Positions 42,681 through 51,702 of a stretch of DNA of 64,000 nt are shown here, in pieces (the stretch's first letter is position 1; each line of letters starts with the position of its first letter). The stretch comes from an uncultured Pseudophaeobacter sp. (GTDB lineage Bacteria; Pseudomonadota; Alphaproteobacteria; Rhodobacterales; Rhodobacteraceae), in assembly GCA_905479575.1 (NCBI GenBank), contig CAJQNB010000002.1, positions 1 through 64,000 on the forward strand, given 5' to 3'. The position numbers and the translations under genes are program-made. A model generated the notes under the pieces. The model searched no databases. It was not told the origin of the DNA and saw only the letters and a program-made list of their open reading frames with translations.

Positions 42681-43772
42681 TTACTCGGCCGCCATGGGGA
42701 GGTCTTGGGGAACCTCGGCTACAAACAGCCGGGTGGCGCTGTCTTCTATATCCTGACGGATGCCGGTGATGACCGATTCAAACCAAGTAAGGGCCGCCGA
42801 AGCCGGGATGGCCACAGCCATGCCTGCAGCCGTGGTCAGCAGGGCTTCCCATATGCCCCCGGCCAGCAGCGCAGGGTCGGCCTTGGAGCCGGCCTGTTGC
42901 AGCGCCTGGAAGGCAGCGATCATGCCCAGAACCGTGCCCAGCAGACCCAGAAGCGGTGCAATTGTCGCGATCAGCTCCAGCGCGCCCAGCCCGGTGCCCG
43001 CCTTTGCGAGATGTTTTTTGGCAATTCTAGCAGTTTCTTCCCGGGCGCGGTCTTCGGGCAGTTGACGCAGGGCGGTCAACCCGGCGCTGACCACCTTGGA
43101 ACGAATGCCCATTCGGCCCTCAACAATGGCCAGAGCCGCCGCTGGATTACCGGCCTCATAGGCCAAGACCGCTTTGCTGGCCTTGCCACGGGACCAGGCG
43201 CCGATCAGCGCCAGGCGCCAGATTTTCCACAGGATCAGCGCCAGGGTGATCACCGAAAGCGCCGCGATAGCCCAGATCGAAGGCCCGCCGTCGCGCAGGA
43301 ATTTCATCGCTTTGCCAGAGGTCTCTTCTGCCAGCTGCAGCATTTCTTCCTGTCGGCTAAGTGGTTCTAGGGCGGGGAGTTCAACAGCTGCATTTGGGGC
43401 GGCCCCATCGCCCAATTCGGCAGGTGCTGCGGCGGGGTCCGAGACCTCTTGCGAGACTGCAGAGGTGGAAGGTGGCGCAGCTGTGGTAGGGCTGTCGCTG
43501 GCTGTTGCCTCGAAAACAGGTGTCGCAGGTGCTGCCATCGGCGCGGTGGCTTCCGCCGCTGCGCCCTCGACCGGGGGGGACAGGGCCGGACGCGCCGCAT
43601 TCAAATCGGTTGGTGCCATAGGGGGCGTCACCAGGCCACTGCCCGTGCTGTCCACAGTGGGCGCGGCAAGGACGGGGGCCGCAGGGGCAGGGGCCTGGGC
43701 GGATTCTTGCGCTGCGGCATAGGACGTCGCGGCCAACAACAGGACAGCTGAAAGAGAGATGTGCAGGGTCAT
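42681..43772 (-). CDS. exbB: ExbB/MotA/TolQ-type proton channel protein with long periplasmic N-terminal region
   Basis: 363 residues from ATG 43772. Signal peptide (LSAVLLLAATSYAAAQ) and about 130 residues of Ala/Pro-rich sequence precede a MotA/TolQ/ExbB domain with three membrane helices (IWAIAALSVITLALILWKIW; later GLGALELIATIAPLLGLLGT and AGMAVAIPASAALTWF). Roseobacter-type ExbB proteins often have such an extension. It forms the stator with the ExbD proteins. The start overlaps the reductase stop by four bases. Confidence 0.88.
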   Translation of the reverse strand: MTLHISLSAVLLLAATSYAAAQESAQAPAPAAPVLAAPTVDSTGSGLVTPPMAPTDLNAARPALSPPVEGAAAEATAPMAAPATPVFEATASDSPTTAAPPSTSAVSQEVSDPAAAPAELGDGAAPNAAVELPALEPLSRQEEMLQLAEETSGKAMKFLRDGGPSIWAIAALSVITLALILWKIWRLALIGAWSRGKASKAVLAYEAGNPAAALAIVEGRMGIRSKVVSAGLTALRQLPEDRAREETARIAKKHLAKAGTGLGALELIATIAPLLGLLGTVLGMIAAFQALQQAGSKADPALLAGGIWEALLTTAAGMAVAIPASAALTWFESVITGIRQDIEDSATRLFVAEVPQDLPMAAE

Positions 43773-44821
43773 GGCTTGCTCCAATAGGCGGCGATGTAGC
43801 TGGTTCCGGGGGCTGGTTTGTCGGCCTTCAGGGCTTCGCGCACTGGCGTCACATCTGACTTTTCGCTCGCCAGCCACAAAAAGTGATCCGGGTGTTCTCG
43901 ATGCGCCGCCAAAGCCTGCCGCGGTACATCCTGGGCCTCTTCGCGGGTGAGCCAGGTGAGCGTGACCCCTGCAGGCGCGGTGATGGGATAGGCGCAGTCG
44001 GCGCCCTGTGCGGCGATCAGGGTCACCTGGCCGGTGCTATTGGCGGGGAGGGCTTCGAGAATACGCGCGACCGCCGGGAAAGCAGTTTCATCGGCAAAGA
44101 TGCAGATCTTGGAACCTTCTGGAATGCCGCCGCCGCCTGGCCCGGCGATGACCAACAGATCGCCAATGCTGGCGCCGCGCACCCAGTTGGTAACGCGGCC
44201 CCCGTCGTGCAGGAAAACGTCAAAATCCAGCAACCCTGCCTGCCGGTCGATCCAGCGGGTGGTATAGGCTGGGCGATGCAGCGCCTTTTCGCCTTTGGGC
44301 CAGACCGTGGCGCCATTTTCCGCAAGGCTGGGCCATTCCGGTTTGGTGCAATCCGGGGCGGGCAAGAGCAGGCGGAAGTGGATGGCGTCATCCTGGAAAC
44401 TGCTTAGATCATCGGCTTGGATGCGCACCCGAAGAAAGGTGGTTCCCACCTGCGTGACAGAGACAACACGGGTGAAGTGCAGATTTGGCGGGCGGTTGGG
44501 CAGGGTTGCGCTATCCGACCAACGCAGGTCCTTTGCCGCCTCGGGCAGCAGCTGGGACAGGGTTTCGCTAAAACTGTCTTTGAGCATGAACAAGCGGTCC
44601 GGCAGCGCCGCTGAAATCCGAATGTGGATGCCACCTTCTGCGGGTTCAAAACGGTATTGCCCAAAGGAGGGCACCTCAATGCTGACAGCGCTTTCGCTGT
44701 CCTCCACGACCCGCAGTTCGTGCTCCTGGGCCTGGTGCAGCATCACCTGCCGCATGGCGGCATGGGACAGGCCGGTCAGCAGGGCTGTGGCATCAATTGG
44801 GAAACTTGGGTTTATCGTCAT
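43769..44821 (-). CDS. Siderophore-interacting ferric reductase (SIP) with N-terminal DUF2218-like domain
   Basis: 350 residues. The first 95 residues resemble DUF2218 (FGQYRFEPAEGGIHIRISA, DRLFMLKDSFSETL). The remainder is a SIP/ViuB-type flavoprotein: the FAD-binding R-x-Y-T motif is RPAYTTRW, followed by GPGGGGIPEGSKICIFADET for the NAD(P)H-binding half. It would reduce ferric siderophores in the cytoplasm to release iron. It sits between exbB and the importer ATPase in one operon. Confidence 0.9.
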   Translation of the reverse strand: MTINPSFPIDATALLTGLSHAAMRQVMLHQAQEHELRVVEDSESAVSIEVPSFGQYRFEPAEGGIHIRISAALPDRLFMLKDSFSETLSQLLPEAAKDLRWSDSATLPNRPPNLHFTRVVSVTQVGTTFLRVRIQADDLSSFQDDAIHFRLLLPAPDCTKPEWPSLAENGATVWPKGEKALHRPAYTTRWIDRQAGLLDFDVFLHDGGRVTNWVRGASIGDLLVIAGPGGGGIPEGSKICIFADETAFPAVARILEALPANSTGQVTLIAAQGADCAYPITAPAGVTLTWLTREEAQDVPRQALAAHREHPDHFLWLASEKSDVTPVREALKADKPAPGTSYIAAYWSKP

Positions 44822-44830
44822 GCTACAGTC

Positions 44831-45613
44831 CTATTCGGGGATGACATGTGGGGTGCCGTGCACCGGGTCGGAGATGATCTGACATTTCAGATCAAAGACC
44901 TGTTCCATATTGTTTCGGGTGACGACCTCGGCGGGGCTGCCCGTGGTGAAGATTGCGCCTGCGTGCAGGGCGATGATGTGATCGGCAAAGCGGGCGGCCA
45001 GATTGATGTCATGCAGAACCATGGCCACGGTTTGATTGCTCTGTTGGTTGAGCGACTGGATCAGGGACAGAAGCTCGATCTGATGTGGCAGGTCCAGGTA
45101 GGTCGTCGGCTCATCCAGCAGCAGGATCTCGGTGTCCTGTGCCAGGGCCATTGCGATCCAGGCCCGTTGTCGCTGACCGCCAGACAGGGCTTCGAGGGGG
45201 CGGTTGGCATGGGGGGCCATGCCGGTCAGTTTCAGTGCGCGCCCAACGGCCTCGGCGTCCTGATGGGACCATTGCCGCAGCGCCGATTGATGTGGTGTGC
45301 GGCCACGCGTCACCAGATCCCGAACGGTCAGCCCTTCGGGGGCGCTGGGTGATTGCGGCAGGATGGCCAGGCGTTGCGCAACCGAGCGGTTGGCCTGTTT
45401 ATGGATGCTTTTGCCATCCAGAAAAATCTCACCACTGCCGGGCTTTTGCAGCCGCGCCAGGGATCTGAGAAAGGTGGATTTGCCACAGGCATTGGGTCCG
45501 ACGATGACGGTAATCTTGCCATCCGGAATATCGGCGCTCAGCGCCTTTAGGATGGGCGTATTGGCAAAGGCAACCGACAGGGCTTTGGCGTGCAGGCGGG
45601 CAGGGGCGGTCAT
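44831..45613 (-). CDS. Iron-siderophore ABC importer ATPase (FepC/FecE type)
   Basis: 260 residues. Walker A GPNACGKST, signature LSGGQRQRAWIAMALAQD, Walker B ILLLDEPTTYLD, switch HDINLAARF. It pairs with the two downstream-listed FecCD permeases. The start is directly adjacent to the permease stop (no gap). Confidence 0.94.
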   Translation of the reverse strand: MTAPARLHAKALSVAFANTPILKALSADIPDGKITVIVGPNACGKSTFLRSLARLQKPGSGEIFLDGKSIHKQANRSVAQRLAILPQSPSAPEGLTVRDLVTRGRTPHQSALRQWSHQDAEAVGRALKLTGMAPHANRPLEALSGGQRQRAWIAMALAQDTEILLLDEPTTYLDLPHQIELLSLIQSLNQQSNQTVAMVLHDINLAARFADHIIALHAGAIFTTGSPAEVVTRNNMEQVFDLKCQIISDPVHGTPHVIPE

Positions 45614-46630
45614 TCAGAGCTTTCCTTTGCGAAATTGAACCATCAGCAGCCAGATCATCACCGGGCCACCGATCAGGGCGGTAAAGACGCCTGCGGGGAG
45701 TTGAATGCTGGGAACCAAGCGGGAGGCCGTATCTGCTGCCAGCACCAGCAGGGCGCCGATCACGGCCGCGCCCAGCAGGGCTGGCCTGCCATTGGGCACC
45801 AGGGCGCGCGCAATTGGTCCGGCGGCAAAGGCCACAAAGGGCAGGGGGCCGGCGGTGCAGACGGCAAGGGCCGCCAGCAGAATGCCCAGACCCGTGATCC
45901 CCAGGCGCAGCGGCGATAGCCGCAGGCCCAGGCTGCTGGTCAGATCATCCGACAGGCCAAGCCGGGCCAAGGGGAAATGGATCCAGAAAACCGCCGGAGC
46001 CAACAGCAGCAACCCGGACCAAACAAGCCAGACATCCTGCCAATCGCGCGCGTTCAGAGTGCCAATCAGCCATTCGGCCATATCGGCGGCGGTCCGGGCA
46101 TCGGTCCGGCTCAGCAGTAAATCAGACAGGGCCGCCAGGGCAAAGCCAATGCCGAGCCCGATCAGCACCAGGCGCTGGGGATGCAAGCCGTCTTTCCAGG
46201 CGAGGCCTACAACCAGAACTGCTGTGAACAGCGCGCCAACAAGTGCGCCCAGCAACACATTGCCGCCGGTCAAAATGATCGCCAGCAGCGCGCCGCAGCT
46301 GGCGCCTGCGTTGAAGCCAATGACATCCGGCGATGCCAGCGGATTGCGCATCATGGTTTGAAACATCGCCCCGGACAGGCCAAAGCAAGCACCAGCCCCC
46401 AGGGCTGTCAGGATCCGTGGCAATCGGTGATCCATCAGGATCATTCTGTCAATGTCTGAGCCCGCGCCCAGCAACACGCTGAGCCAGCTGGTCTCGGTGA
46501 AGGTATAGCTGCCAAGACGCAGGGCCAGAACCGCGCCCAGGGTGAGCAGCAGCATGAGGACAGAGCCGATAGCAACGGCGCGCCGTGAGACGGACAGGGA
46601 CAGGAAGGGCAGGCGTAGGCTCCAGCTCAT
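45614..46630 (-). CDS. Iron-siderophore ABC importer permease (FepG/FecD type)
   Basis: 338 residues from ATG 46630 (MSWSLRLPF), which overlaps the stop of the preceding permease gene by four bases. A longer in-frame opening upstream runs through that gene and is rejected. FecCD motifs: DHRLPRILTALGAGACFGLSG, NPLASPDVIGFNAGAS, and PFVAFAAGPIARALVP. Confidence 0.92.
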   Translation of the reverse strand: MSWSLRLPFLSLSVSRRAVAIGSVLMLLLTLGAVLALRLGSYTFTETSWLSVLLGAGSDIDRMILMDHRLPRILTALGAGACFGLSGAMFQTMMRNPLASPDVIGFNAGASCGALLAIILTGGNVLLGALVGALFTAVLVVGLAWKDGLHPQRLVLIGLGIGFALAALSDLLLSRTDARTAADMAEWLIGTLNARDWQDVWLVWSGLLLLAPAVFWIHFPLARLGLSDDLTSSLGLRLSPLRLGITGLGILLAALAVCTAGPLPFVAFAAGPIARALVPNGRPALLGAAVIGALLVLAADTASRLVPSIQLPAGVFTALIGGPVMIWLLMVQFRKGKL

Positions 46631-47658
46631 AGCGCCGCTCGCCCATTGCGGCGGATCAACCAGACCAGAGCTGGCCCGCCGAGGAGTGCTGCCATAACCC
46701 CGGCCTGCATATTGCCGCCAAAGACCGGCAAGCGCCCCATGAGATCGGCAAGGATCATCAGCCCCGCCCCTAAAAGTGCGGAAAACAACATGCACCAGCG
46801 CATATCTGCGCCCGAAAAACGCCGCGCCATATGGGGCACGATCAGGCCAACAAAGGCGATGGGCCCGGCCATCGACACCGTGGCACCGCAGAGGCAGACA
46901 ATGGCACAAACGGCAAGCCCCCGCGCCAGCCCAACCCGCAGGCCCAGGCTGCGGGCGGTGTCCTCGCCCAGCATCATGGCGTTCAGGTTAAAGGAAGAAA
47001 CCGCGGCAAGCGCCGCGCCCAAGGCAAAGAAGGGCAGCAAAGCCGCAAGGGTTGCCATCTCAATCCCGTCCAGACCGCCCAGCACCCAAAAGCGATAAAC
47101 ATCCAGGCTGCGCTGGCTGATCAGCAACAGGCTTCGCCCGAGTGCCAGGAACAGCGCGCTGAGGGCGGCACCTGCCAGGATCAGCCGCAGCGGGGTGCCC
47201 TGACCGGCGCCGCCCAGGAAGAAAACCAGAACCGTGCTGATCAACCCGCCGCCCATGGCAACCCAGACAAAGGAGGCCGGGTCGGAAATGCCCAGCAGGA
47301 AGATGCAGAGGATCACCCCCAGCGACGCCCCGCCATTGATGCCCAGCAATCCAGGGTCCGCCAGTGGGTTTCTTGTCAGGCTCTGGATCAAAGCCCCGGA
47401 ACCGGCCAGGGCAGCTCCGGCCAGCCAGGCAGCCAGCAATCTGGGCAGTCGCATCCCCTGAAGGACCAGATGATTGGCGTTTGTGGCATCATAGGCCACA
47501 AAGGAATCCCAGATGCTATGCCAGCTGATTGGGCGCAGGCCAAAACGCAGCGACAGGGCCGACAGCAATAGCAGGCTTAGGACGACCGTCAGCAGCCAGA
47601 TCTGGCGGGCTGATGCACGGTGGTCAGAGCGGGGAGATGTAGCCTCGAGAATGGTCAT
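46627..47658 (-). CDS. Iron-siderophore ABC importer permease (FepD/FecC type)
   Basis: 343 residues from ATG 47658 (MTILEAT). FecCD motifs: GMRLPRLLAAWLAGAALAGSG, NPLADPGLLGINGGAS and GPIAFVGLIVPHMAR. About nine to ten membrane helices. The start is one base from the stop of the binding-protein gene, so the genes are co-translated. Confidence 0.92.
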   Translation of the reverse strand: MTILEATSPRSDHRASARQIWLLTVVLSLLLLSALSLRFGLRPISWHSIWDSFVAYDATNANHLVLQGMRLPRLLAAWLAGAALAGSGALIQSLTRNPLADPGLLGINGGASLGVILCIFLLGISDPASFVWVAMGGGLISTVLVFFLGGAGQGTPLRLILAGAALSALFLALGRSLLLISQRSLDVYRFWVLGGLDGIEMATLAALLPFFALGAALAAVSSFNLNAMMLGEDTARSLGLRVGLARGLAVCAIVCLCGATVSMAGPIAFVGLIVPHMARRFSGADMRWCMLFSALLGAGLMILADLMGRLPVFGGNMQAGVMAALLGGPALVWLIRRNGRAAL

Positions 47659-47659
47659 G

Positions 47660-48724
47660 TCAGAAGCCTTCGGGCAGCAGGCCAGCCTTGGCGGTGCTGG
47701 TAACAGTGGTGGCGGGGTCGCCATCTATGGCCGCCTCCAACAAGGGCACCAGGCGATCCAGCGCATAGTTCAGGCTAAGTGGACTGGAATGTGACAGGGC
47801 CGCCGAGAGGAGCAAATCGGCATAGATCTCGCGGCCTTCGGCATAAGCGCGCAGGGTTGGGCGCAGCGGCATCCGTTGCAGCCGACTGATTGAGCCACCC
47901 GCGTCCAGCCAAATGAGGGCATCAACATCGATGGGGGAGAGGTCTTCCGGGGGGATCAGCACGTAGTAATTGTTGAAGGACGCCCGGGTATTGATGGCAT
48001 CCGGCACCTCGAAACCTAGGGCTTGGATAAACTGGCCGCGGATGTCACGGGCGGAATAGGCGCCATTCTGACCTGCCCAGACCATAACGGAACTGGCCCC
48101 TTGCCACTCCGGGTGGGCCTGACGAATGCCGTGAAAACGCGCGTCAATTCCGGCGATGATCTCTTCAGCCTGATCCAGACGTCCCGTGGCGCGCCCTAGG
48201 GTCCGCAACATTTCCTGCCAGGGGGTGCCATAGTCGCCATACTGCAATTGCGGCGGAACAGTTGGCGCAATTCGAGACAACAGCTGATATTCGCGCTTGG
48301 TCATTCCAGACCATTGGCCAACAATCAGATCCGGCTGCATGGCCGCGATGGCCTCGATATCGATCTCGCCCTGCATGACGATGGGCGTGGCCTCTCCCAA
48401 AGCTTCCTGCGCCCAGGGCCAGATGCCATAAGGATGCGGGCCAAACCATTTGCGCAGCGCGTGCGGTGGTCTTCCCAGCGCTAACAAAAAATCGTGGCCA
48501 ATAAAGCTGAGAGAAACGATGCGGCTTGGTTCGCTTTGAACTGTGGTCTTGCCGTATTGATGCTGGATCAACACCGGAAAGCGATCGGCCTGTGCATCTT
48601 CTGGCGTGGTTGCCACAGCCAGAAATACGGCCAACAGGCCTGCGCAACAGCGCCGGTTTGGGAAACACCAACACGCCAAGGCGGAAAAGAGAGGTGTCAT
48701 TGAGACGAAGCTTGTGCGCACCAT
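47660..48724 (-). CDS. Iron-siderophore ABC importer substrate-binding protein (FepB type)
   Basis: 354 residues from ATG 48724 (GGAG eight bases upstream). The signal sequence is long, with a cysteine-rich hydrophobic core (RRCCAGLLAVFLAVATT). The mature part has RIVSLSFIGHDFLLALG, DIEAIAAMQPDLIVGQ and a C-terminal half with DALIWLDAGG, a FepB/FecB-like fold. First gene of an operon of nine tightly linked genes ending with tonB. Confidence 0.88.
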   Translation of the reverse strand: MVRTSFVSMTPLFSALACWCFPNRRCCAGLLAVFLAVATTPEDAQADRFPVLIQHQYGKTTVQSEPSRIVSLSFIGHDFLLALGRPPHALRKWFGPHPYGIWPWAQEALGEATPIVMQGEIDIEAIAAMQPDLIVGQWSGMTKREYQLLSRIAPTVPPQLQYGDYGTPWQEMLRTLGRATGRLDQAEEIIAGIDARFHGIRQAHPEWQGASSVMVWAGQNGAYSARDIRGQFIQALGFEVPDAINTRASFNNYYVLIPPEDLSPIDVDALIWLDAGGSISRLQRMPLRPTLRAYAEGREIYADLLLSAALSHSSPLSLNYALDRLVPLLEAAIDGDPATTVTSTAKAGLLPEGF

Positions 48725-49116
48725 ACTGCTCCAACGCGCTGCGAAAGGCGCGAACCTACACAGCTATTGAATGGTATGGCTGGGCGTTAAGGAGGAGGGA
48801 GACTCCACAACACCTTGCTTCGAGGAAAAGGTATAGGACGGACCCATATTTTTCCTTACGAGTTTTGTCAAGAATTGTGATGGACACAGAATTCAAAATT
48901 CATTTGGCTCAAAACTCTCTCAAACTGGGCTGCTCTGGAAAGCGACCTCCGCAACGCCCGGCAATCTCGCTATAAGCACGGCCTGAAACGCTACGCGGCT
49001 GCGTAATGACCGATCAGCGGTGAGGTTTACAGCAAGATTTCGGCGGGGAGGGCAGCTCTGCGGACGAAGCGGATATGGCCCTTTCGTCCCTAGATGTCCG
49101 CTCTCCCGCTGGCAGA
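48725..49116. other. 392-base region between the iron operon and the accessory genes
   Basis: It must hold the promoter of the nine-gene iron operon. GAATT-CAA-AATTC at 48889-48901 is a short palindrome that could be an operator. TGTCCGCT at 49095 is one copy of a motif that recurs in this accessory region. No gene was recognised. Confidence 0.5.
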
Positions 49117-49503
49117 CTAGAACATCCCATTGTCGTTTTTGCTGTGGCCAGGCAATTCTTGTAACACATCCCAATGCTCAACGACCTTTCCGGCATCATC
49201 AAGCCGGAAGATGTCAATGCCCGCGTATTCAAGACCCTCGGGCCAGATCTGGTGGCAGTGAAGCACGACGTGGTTCCCTTCGGCGATGGCGCGTTTCACC
49301 TCGACGCGTTTACCGGGGTACTCGGTAGCCATGCGTTCGAAATAGCTGATGAACCCATCTTTGCCATCGCTGACATGGGGGTTGTGCTGGATGTAGTCGT
49401 CCCCGGCATAGCGCGCGATGGCCTTCGCCGGGTCGCAGTCGTTGAACATCATCTCGTAAAATGCGATGACGTTTGCCTTGTCGGCCTCGGAACTGCGGGT
49501 CAT
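49117..49503 (-). CDS. SnoaL-like (NTF2-fold) protein
   Basis: 128 residues. NTF2-like polyketide-cyclase fold with NVIAFYEMMFNDCDPAKAI, the DDYIQHNPHVSDGKDGF stretch and a final VVEHWDVLQELP. Family members bind or isomerise small hydrophobic molecules; the actual reaction is unknown. It is downstream of the oxidoreductase gene on the same strand (46-base gap) and probably shares its TetR control. Confidence 0.88.
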   Translation of the reverse strand: MTRSSEADKANVIAFYEMMFNDCDPAKAIARYAGDDYIQHNPHVSDGKDGFISYFERMATEYPGKRVEVKRAIAEGNHVVLHCHQIWPEGLEYAGIDIFRLDDAGKVVEHWDVLQELPGHSKNDNGMF

Positions 49504-49549
49504 ATCTTATCCTTCCTGTTAAAGCTTTCGCGATCCTGACGCTGGTGGA

Positions 49550-50596
49550 TCAAGACAAACTTAGAACGATCTTACCGATGTGACCCTTCCTGCCAAAGGC
49601 GTCCTGAGCAGCACCGATTTCGTGGAGTGAATAGGTTTCGGCGACCAGCGGGGCTATGTCGCCACGCTCAATCCGCGTGACAAGGTTTCCAAAGACCTCT
49701 GGTTCCAGCACGGTGCATCCGTAAAAGCTCAGATCCTTGAGGTAGAGCGTGCGCACGTCCAGTTCGACCAGCGGCCCTGCAATTGCGCCCGCGACGGCGT
49801 AGCGCCCACCGGGGCGCAAGACATCCAGCAGTGACGGCCATTTCCGACCGGCGACAAGGTCAATGACCACATCAACCTGTCCCGCCCCGAGGGCCGAGAC
49901 ATAATTTGCATCCCGGTCGAGGGTCTCATCCGCACCAAGGGCTTTCAGCTTGTCTGCCTTGTTGGCGCTTGTGACCGCGACAACCCTTGCGCCACGTGCC
50001 GACGCCAATTGCACGGCTGCCGATCCCACCCCGCCGGAAGCCCCGGTCACGAGCACGGTTTCGCCTGATTTGACGACAGCACGTGTCAGCATGTTTTCGG
50101 CCGTCGAATAGGAACAGGGGAAGGAAGCCAGTTCGATATCGGTAAGGTTGCTTTCCACCCGATGGGCATGTCGCGCCGCGACCCGCGTGTACTCAGCAAA
50201 GCCACCATCGCATTCGGAACCAAAATACCAGGGCGTTTCCAAAATCTCGCCGTTTGCTTCCCGGATGCAGGGTTCGATTAGCACCCGTTCGCCGACACGC
50301 GCGGCATCAACCTGATCGCCCACAGCAACAATATGGCCGCAGACGTCGGCACCCTGAATACGCGGAAAGGACAGCGCCTTGCCCGACCAGCTGGCATCGT
50401 CGCTTTCGCCGTCGCCTTTCGAATACCAGGCCGTTCGGGTGTTGATGTCGGTATTGTTGACACCGGCGGCGCTGACCTTGATGACGACGTCCCGCGCGCC
50501 GGGCGTCGGGACGGGCAGGTCGTCGCGCCATTCCAGTTTCTCGGGTCCGCCGTGTCCGGTCAACACGACACCGCTCATTTTGCTAGGCAGTGGCAT
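49550..50596 (-). CDS. Medium-chain alcohol dehydrogenase / quinone oxidoreductase family protein
   Basis: 348 residues. GroES-like N-terminal domain (VKVSAAGVNNTDINTRTAWY, then GADVCGHIVAVG) and Rossmann domain with GASGGVGSAAVQLA. The C-terminal part YSLHEIGAAQDAFGRKGHIG is typical of zinc-independent quinone reductase-like members. It would reduce an enone, quinone or alcohol with NADPH. Divergent from a TetR gene, with two tandem operators in between. Confidence 0.9.
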   Translation of the reverse strand: MPLPSKMSGVVLTGHGGPEKLEWRDDLPVPTPGARDVVIKVSAAGVNNTDINTRTAWYSKGDGESDDASWSGKALSFPRIQGADVCGHIVAVGDQVDAARVGERVLIEPCIREANGEILETPWYFGSECDGGFAEYTRVAARHAHRVESNLTDIELASFPCSYSTAENMLTRAVVKSGETVLVTGASGGVGSAAVQLASARGARVVAVTSANKADKLKALGADETLDRDANYVSALGAGQVDVVIDLVAGRKWPSLLDVLRPGGRYAVAGAIAGPLVELDVRTLYLKDLSFYGCTVLEPEVFGNLVTRIERGDIAPLVAETYSLHEIGAAQDAFGRKGHIGKIVLSLS

Positions 50597-50611
50597 TGGT
50601 GGGCTCCTATG

Positions 50612-50657
50612 GGTAGAATGATAACTCTACTTGCCGGGGTAGAGGAACCACTCTACT
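50612..50657. promoter_or_regulatory. Two tandem inverted-repeat operators, likely TetR sites
   Basis: GGTAGA-N8-TCTACT occurs twice (50612-50631 and 50638-50657), exactly 26 bases apart, filling the 70-base gap between the divergent oxidoreductase and TetR genes. Binding by the adjacent TetR protein, repressing both genes, is the natural reading. Confidence 0.75.
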
Positions 50658-50666
50658 GAGTCAAGA

Positions 50667-51215
50667 ATGACTGATTTACAGAACCAGATTGACGCCGGGT
50701 TGGAGCGGGCTTTTGCAAAACATGGTTTCGCCGAACCCAATATTGAAACGCTTCGCAAAGCGACGGGGGTAAGCCTTCGCACCCTCTACAAATATGTTCC
50801 CTCACGCGAAAGGATGATCCTTCGGGCGTTGGAGCATCGACATCGCCGCTATATGGTGCAAGTTTTTCCCGAAACCGAAAAAGCGGACCAAGTGGCTTTG
50901 GCGACCATCGTTGATCGCGTTGCGCACTGGATGAAGGCAGAGACCACGCATGGCTGCTTGTTTCACGCGGCAGTCGCCTCAGCACCGCAGGATGAAGAGT
51001 TGCGCGCGCTTCTGGGCCGTCACAAGGCAGAAATGGCCGACCGTGCTGCCAAGGCGTCGGGCTTGCACGGCCAGGAAAGTGAAATCTCGCTCATCATCGA
51101 GGGGCTGATGCAAAGCTGGCCCTTGCGCGGCGATGAGTCGGTGAGAGCGGCAAAGGCGCTGTGTGCGCTGCTGGGCGAGGGGCATGTTCGTAGCGCAGAG
51201 GCTGAGACTTCGTAA
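50667..51215 (+). CDS. TetR family transcriptional regulator
   Basis: 182 residues. N-terminal TetR helix-turn-helix (GVSLRTLYKYVPSRERMILRA). The C-terminal ligand domain has GCLFHAAVASAPQDEEL, a TetR_C-type core. It starts 71 bases from the divergent oxidoreductase start, beside two operator repeats, and probably represses both the oxidoreductase/SnoaL pair and itself. Confidence 0.9.
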   Translation: MTDLQNQIDAGLERAFAKHGFAEPNIETLRKATGVSLRTLYKYVPSRERMILRALEHRHRRYMVQVFPETEKADQVALATIVDRVAHWMKAETTHGCLFHAAVASAPQDEELRALLGRHKAEMADRAAKASGLHGQESEISLIIEGLMQSWPLRGDESVRAAKALCALLGEGHVRSAEAETS

Positions 51216-51391
51216 GAGCGGACATGGGTTTGGTGCGCAGCATCTGGCACAAAGGGCTGAGAGCCGACCGTGAGCGCGGCTGTCATATGCTGCAGCCGCG
51301 ACCCGCTTTGCCGTTATTCGCTGTGGGTGCAAAAAAGAGCCGTCGCCGAACTGGTAAGTGCGGGACAAAACCAACCGTCGCCGACATAGGA

Positions 51392-51419
51392 CCCTAGCCC
51401 TGCGTCTGCAGGGCTAGGG
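51392..51419. terminator. Strong stem-loop between tetR and the EF-hand gene
   Basis: A perfect 12-base inverted repeat, CCCTAGCCCTGC / GCAGGGCTAGGG, with a 4-base loop lies between convergent genes. The T tract is poor, but the stem is long enough to act as a terminator in both directions. Confidence 0.7.
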
Positions 51420-51456
51420 CGTTCTCGTGAGTGGTAATCGGTAAGTGGGGCGCTGG

Positions 51457-51702
51457 TTAGCCTGCCGTGGGCAGAATACCTGCTTCCTGGGCCGCCTGCA
51501 CCTCTGCCAGATCAGCATTGCCATCTGCATTGGTGTCAATCTCGACAAAATCTTTGGCGGTAAGGTCTGGATAGGCTGTCTGAAGCTCCGCCAGGGAGAA
51601 GGTGCCATTTCCGTCAGCATCCACAGCGCTTGCTGCCTGTGCTGCAAGGGGGGATGCGGTCAGAGCTGCAAGGGCAACGGCTGTCAGGGAAATCTTGGTC
51701 AT
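51457..51702 (-). CDS. Small exported EF-hand calcium-binding protein
   Basis: 81 residues from ATG 51702 (MTKISLTAV). A signal peptide ends near AQA. Two EF-hand-like loops follow: DADGNGTFSLAE and DTNADGNADLAE, each with Asp/Asn at the expected positions. Such small periplasmic proteins are common in Roseobacter, and their role is unknown. Confidence 0.85.
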   Translation of the reverse strand: MTKISLTAVALAALTASPLAAQAASAVDADGNGTFSLAELQTAYPDLTAKDFVEIDTNADGNADLAEVQAAQEAGILPTAG

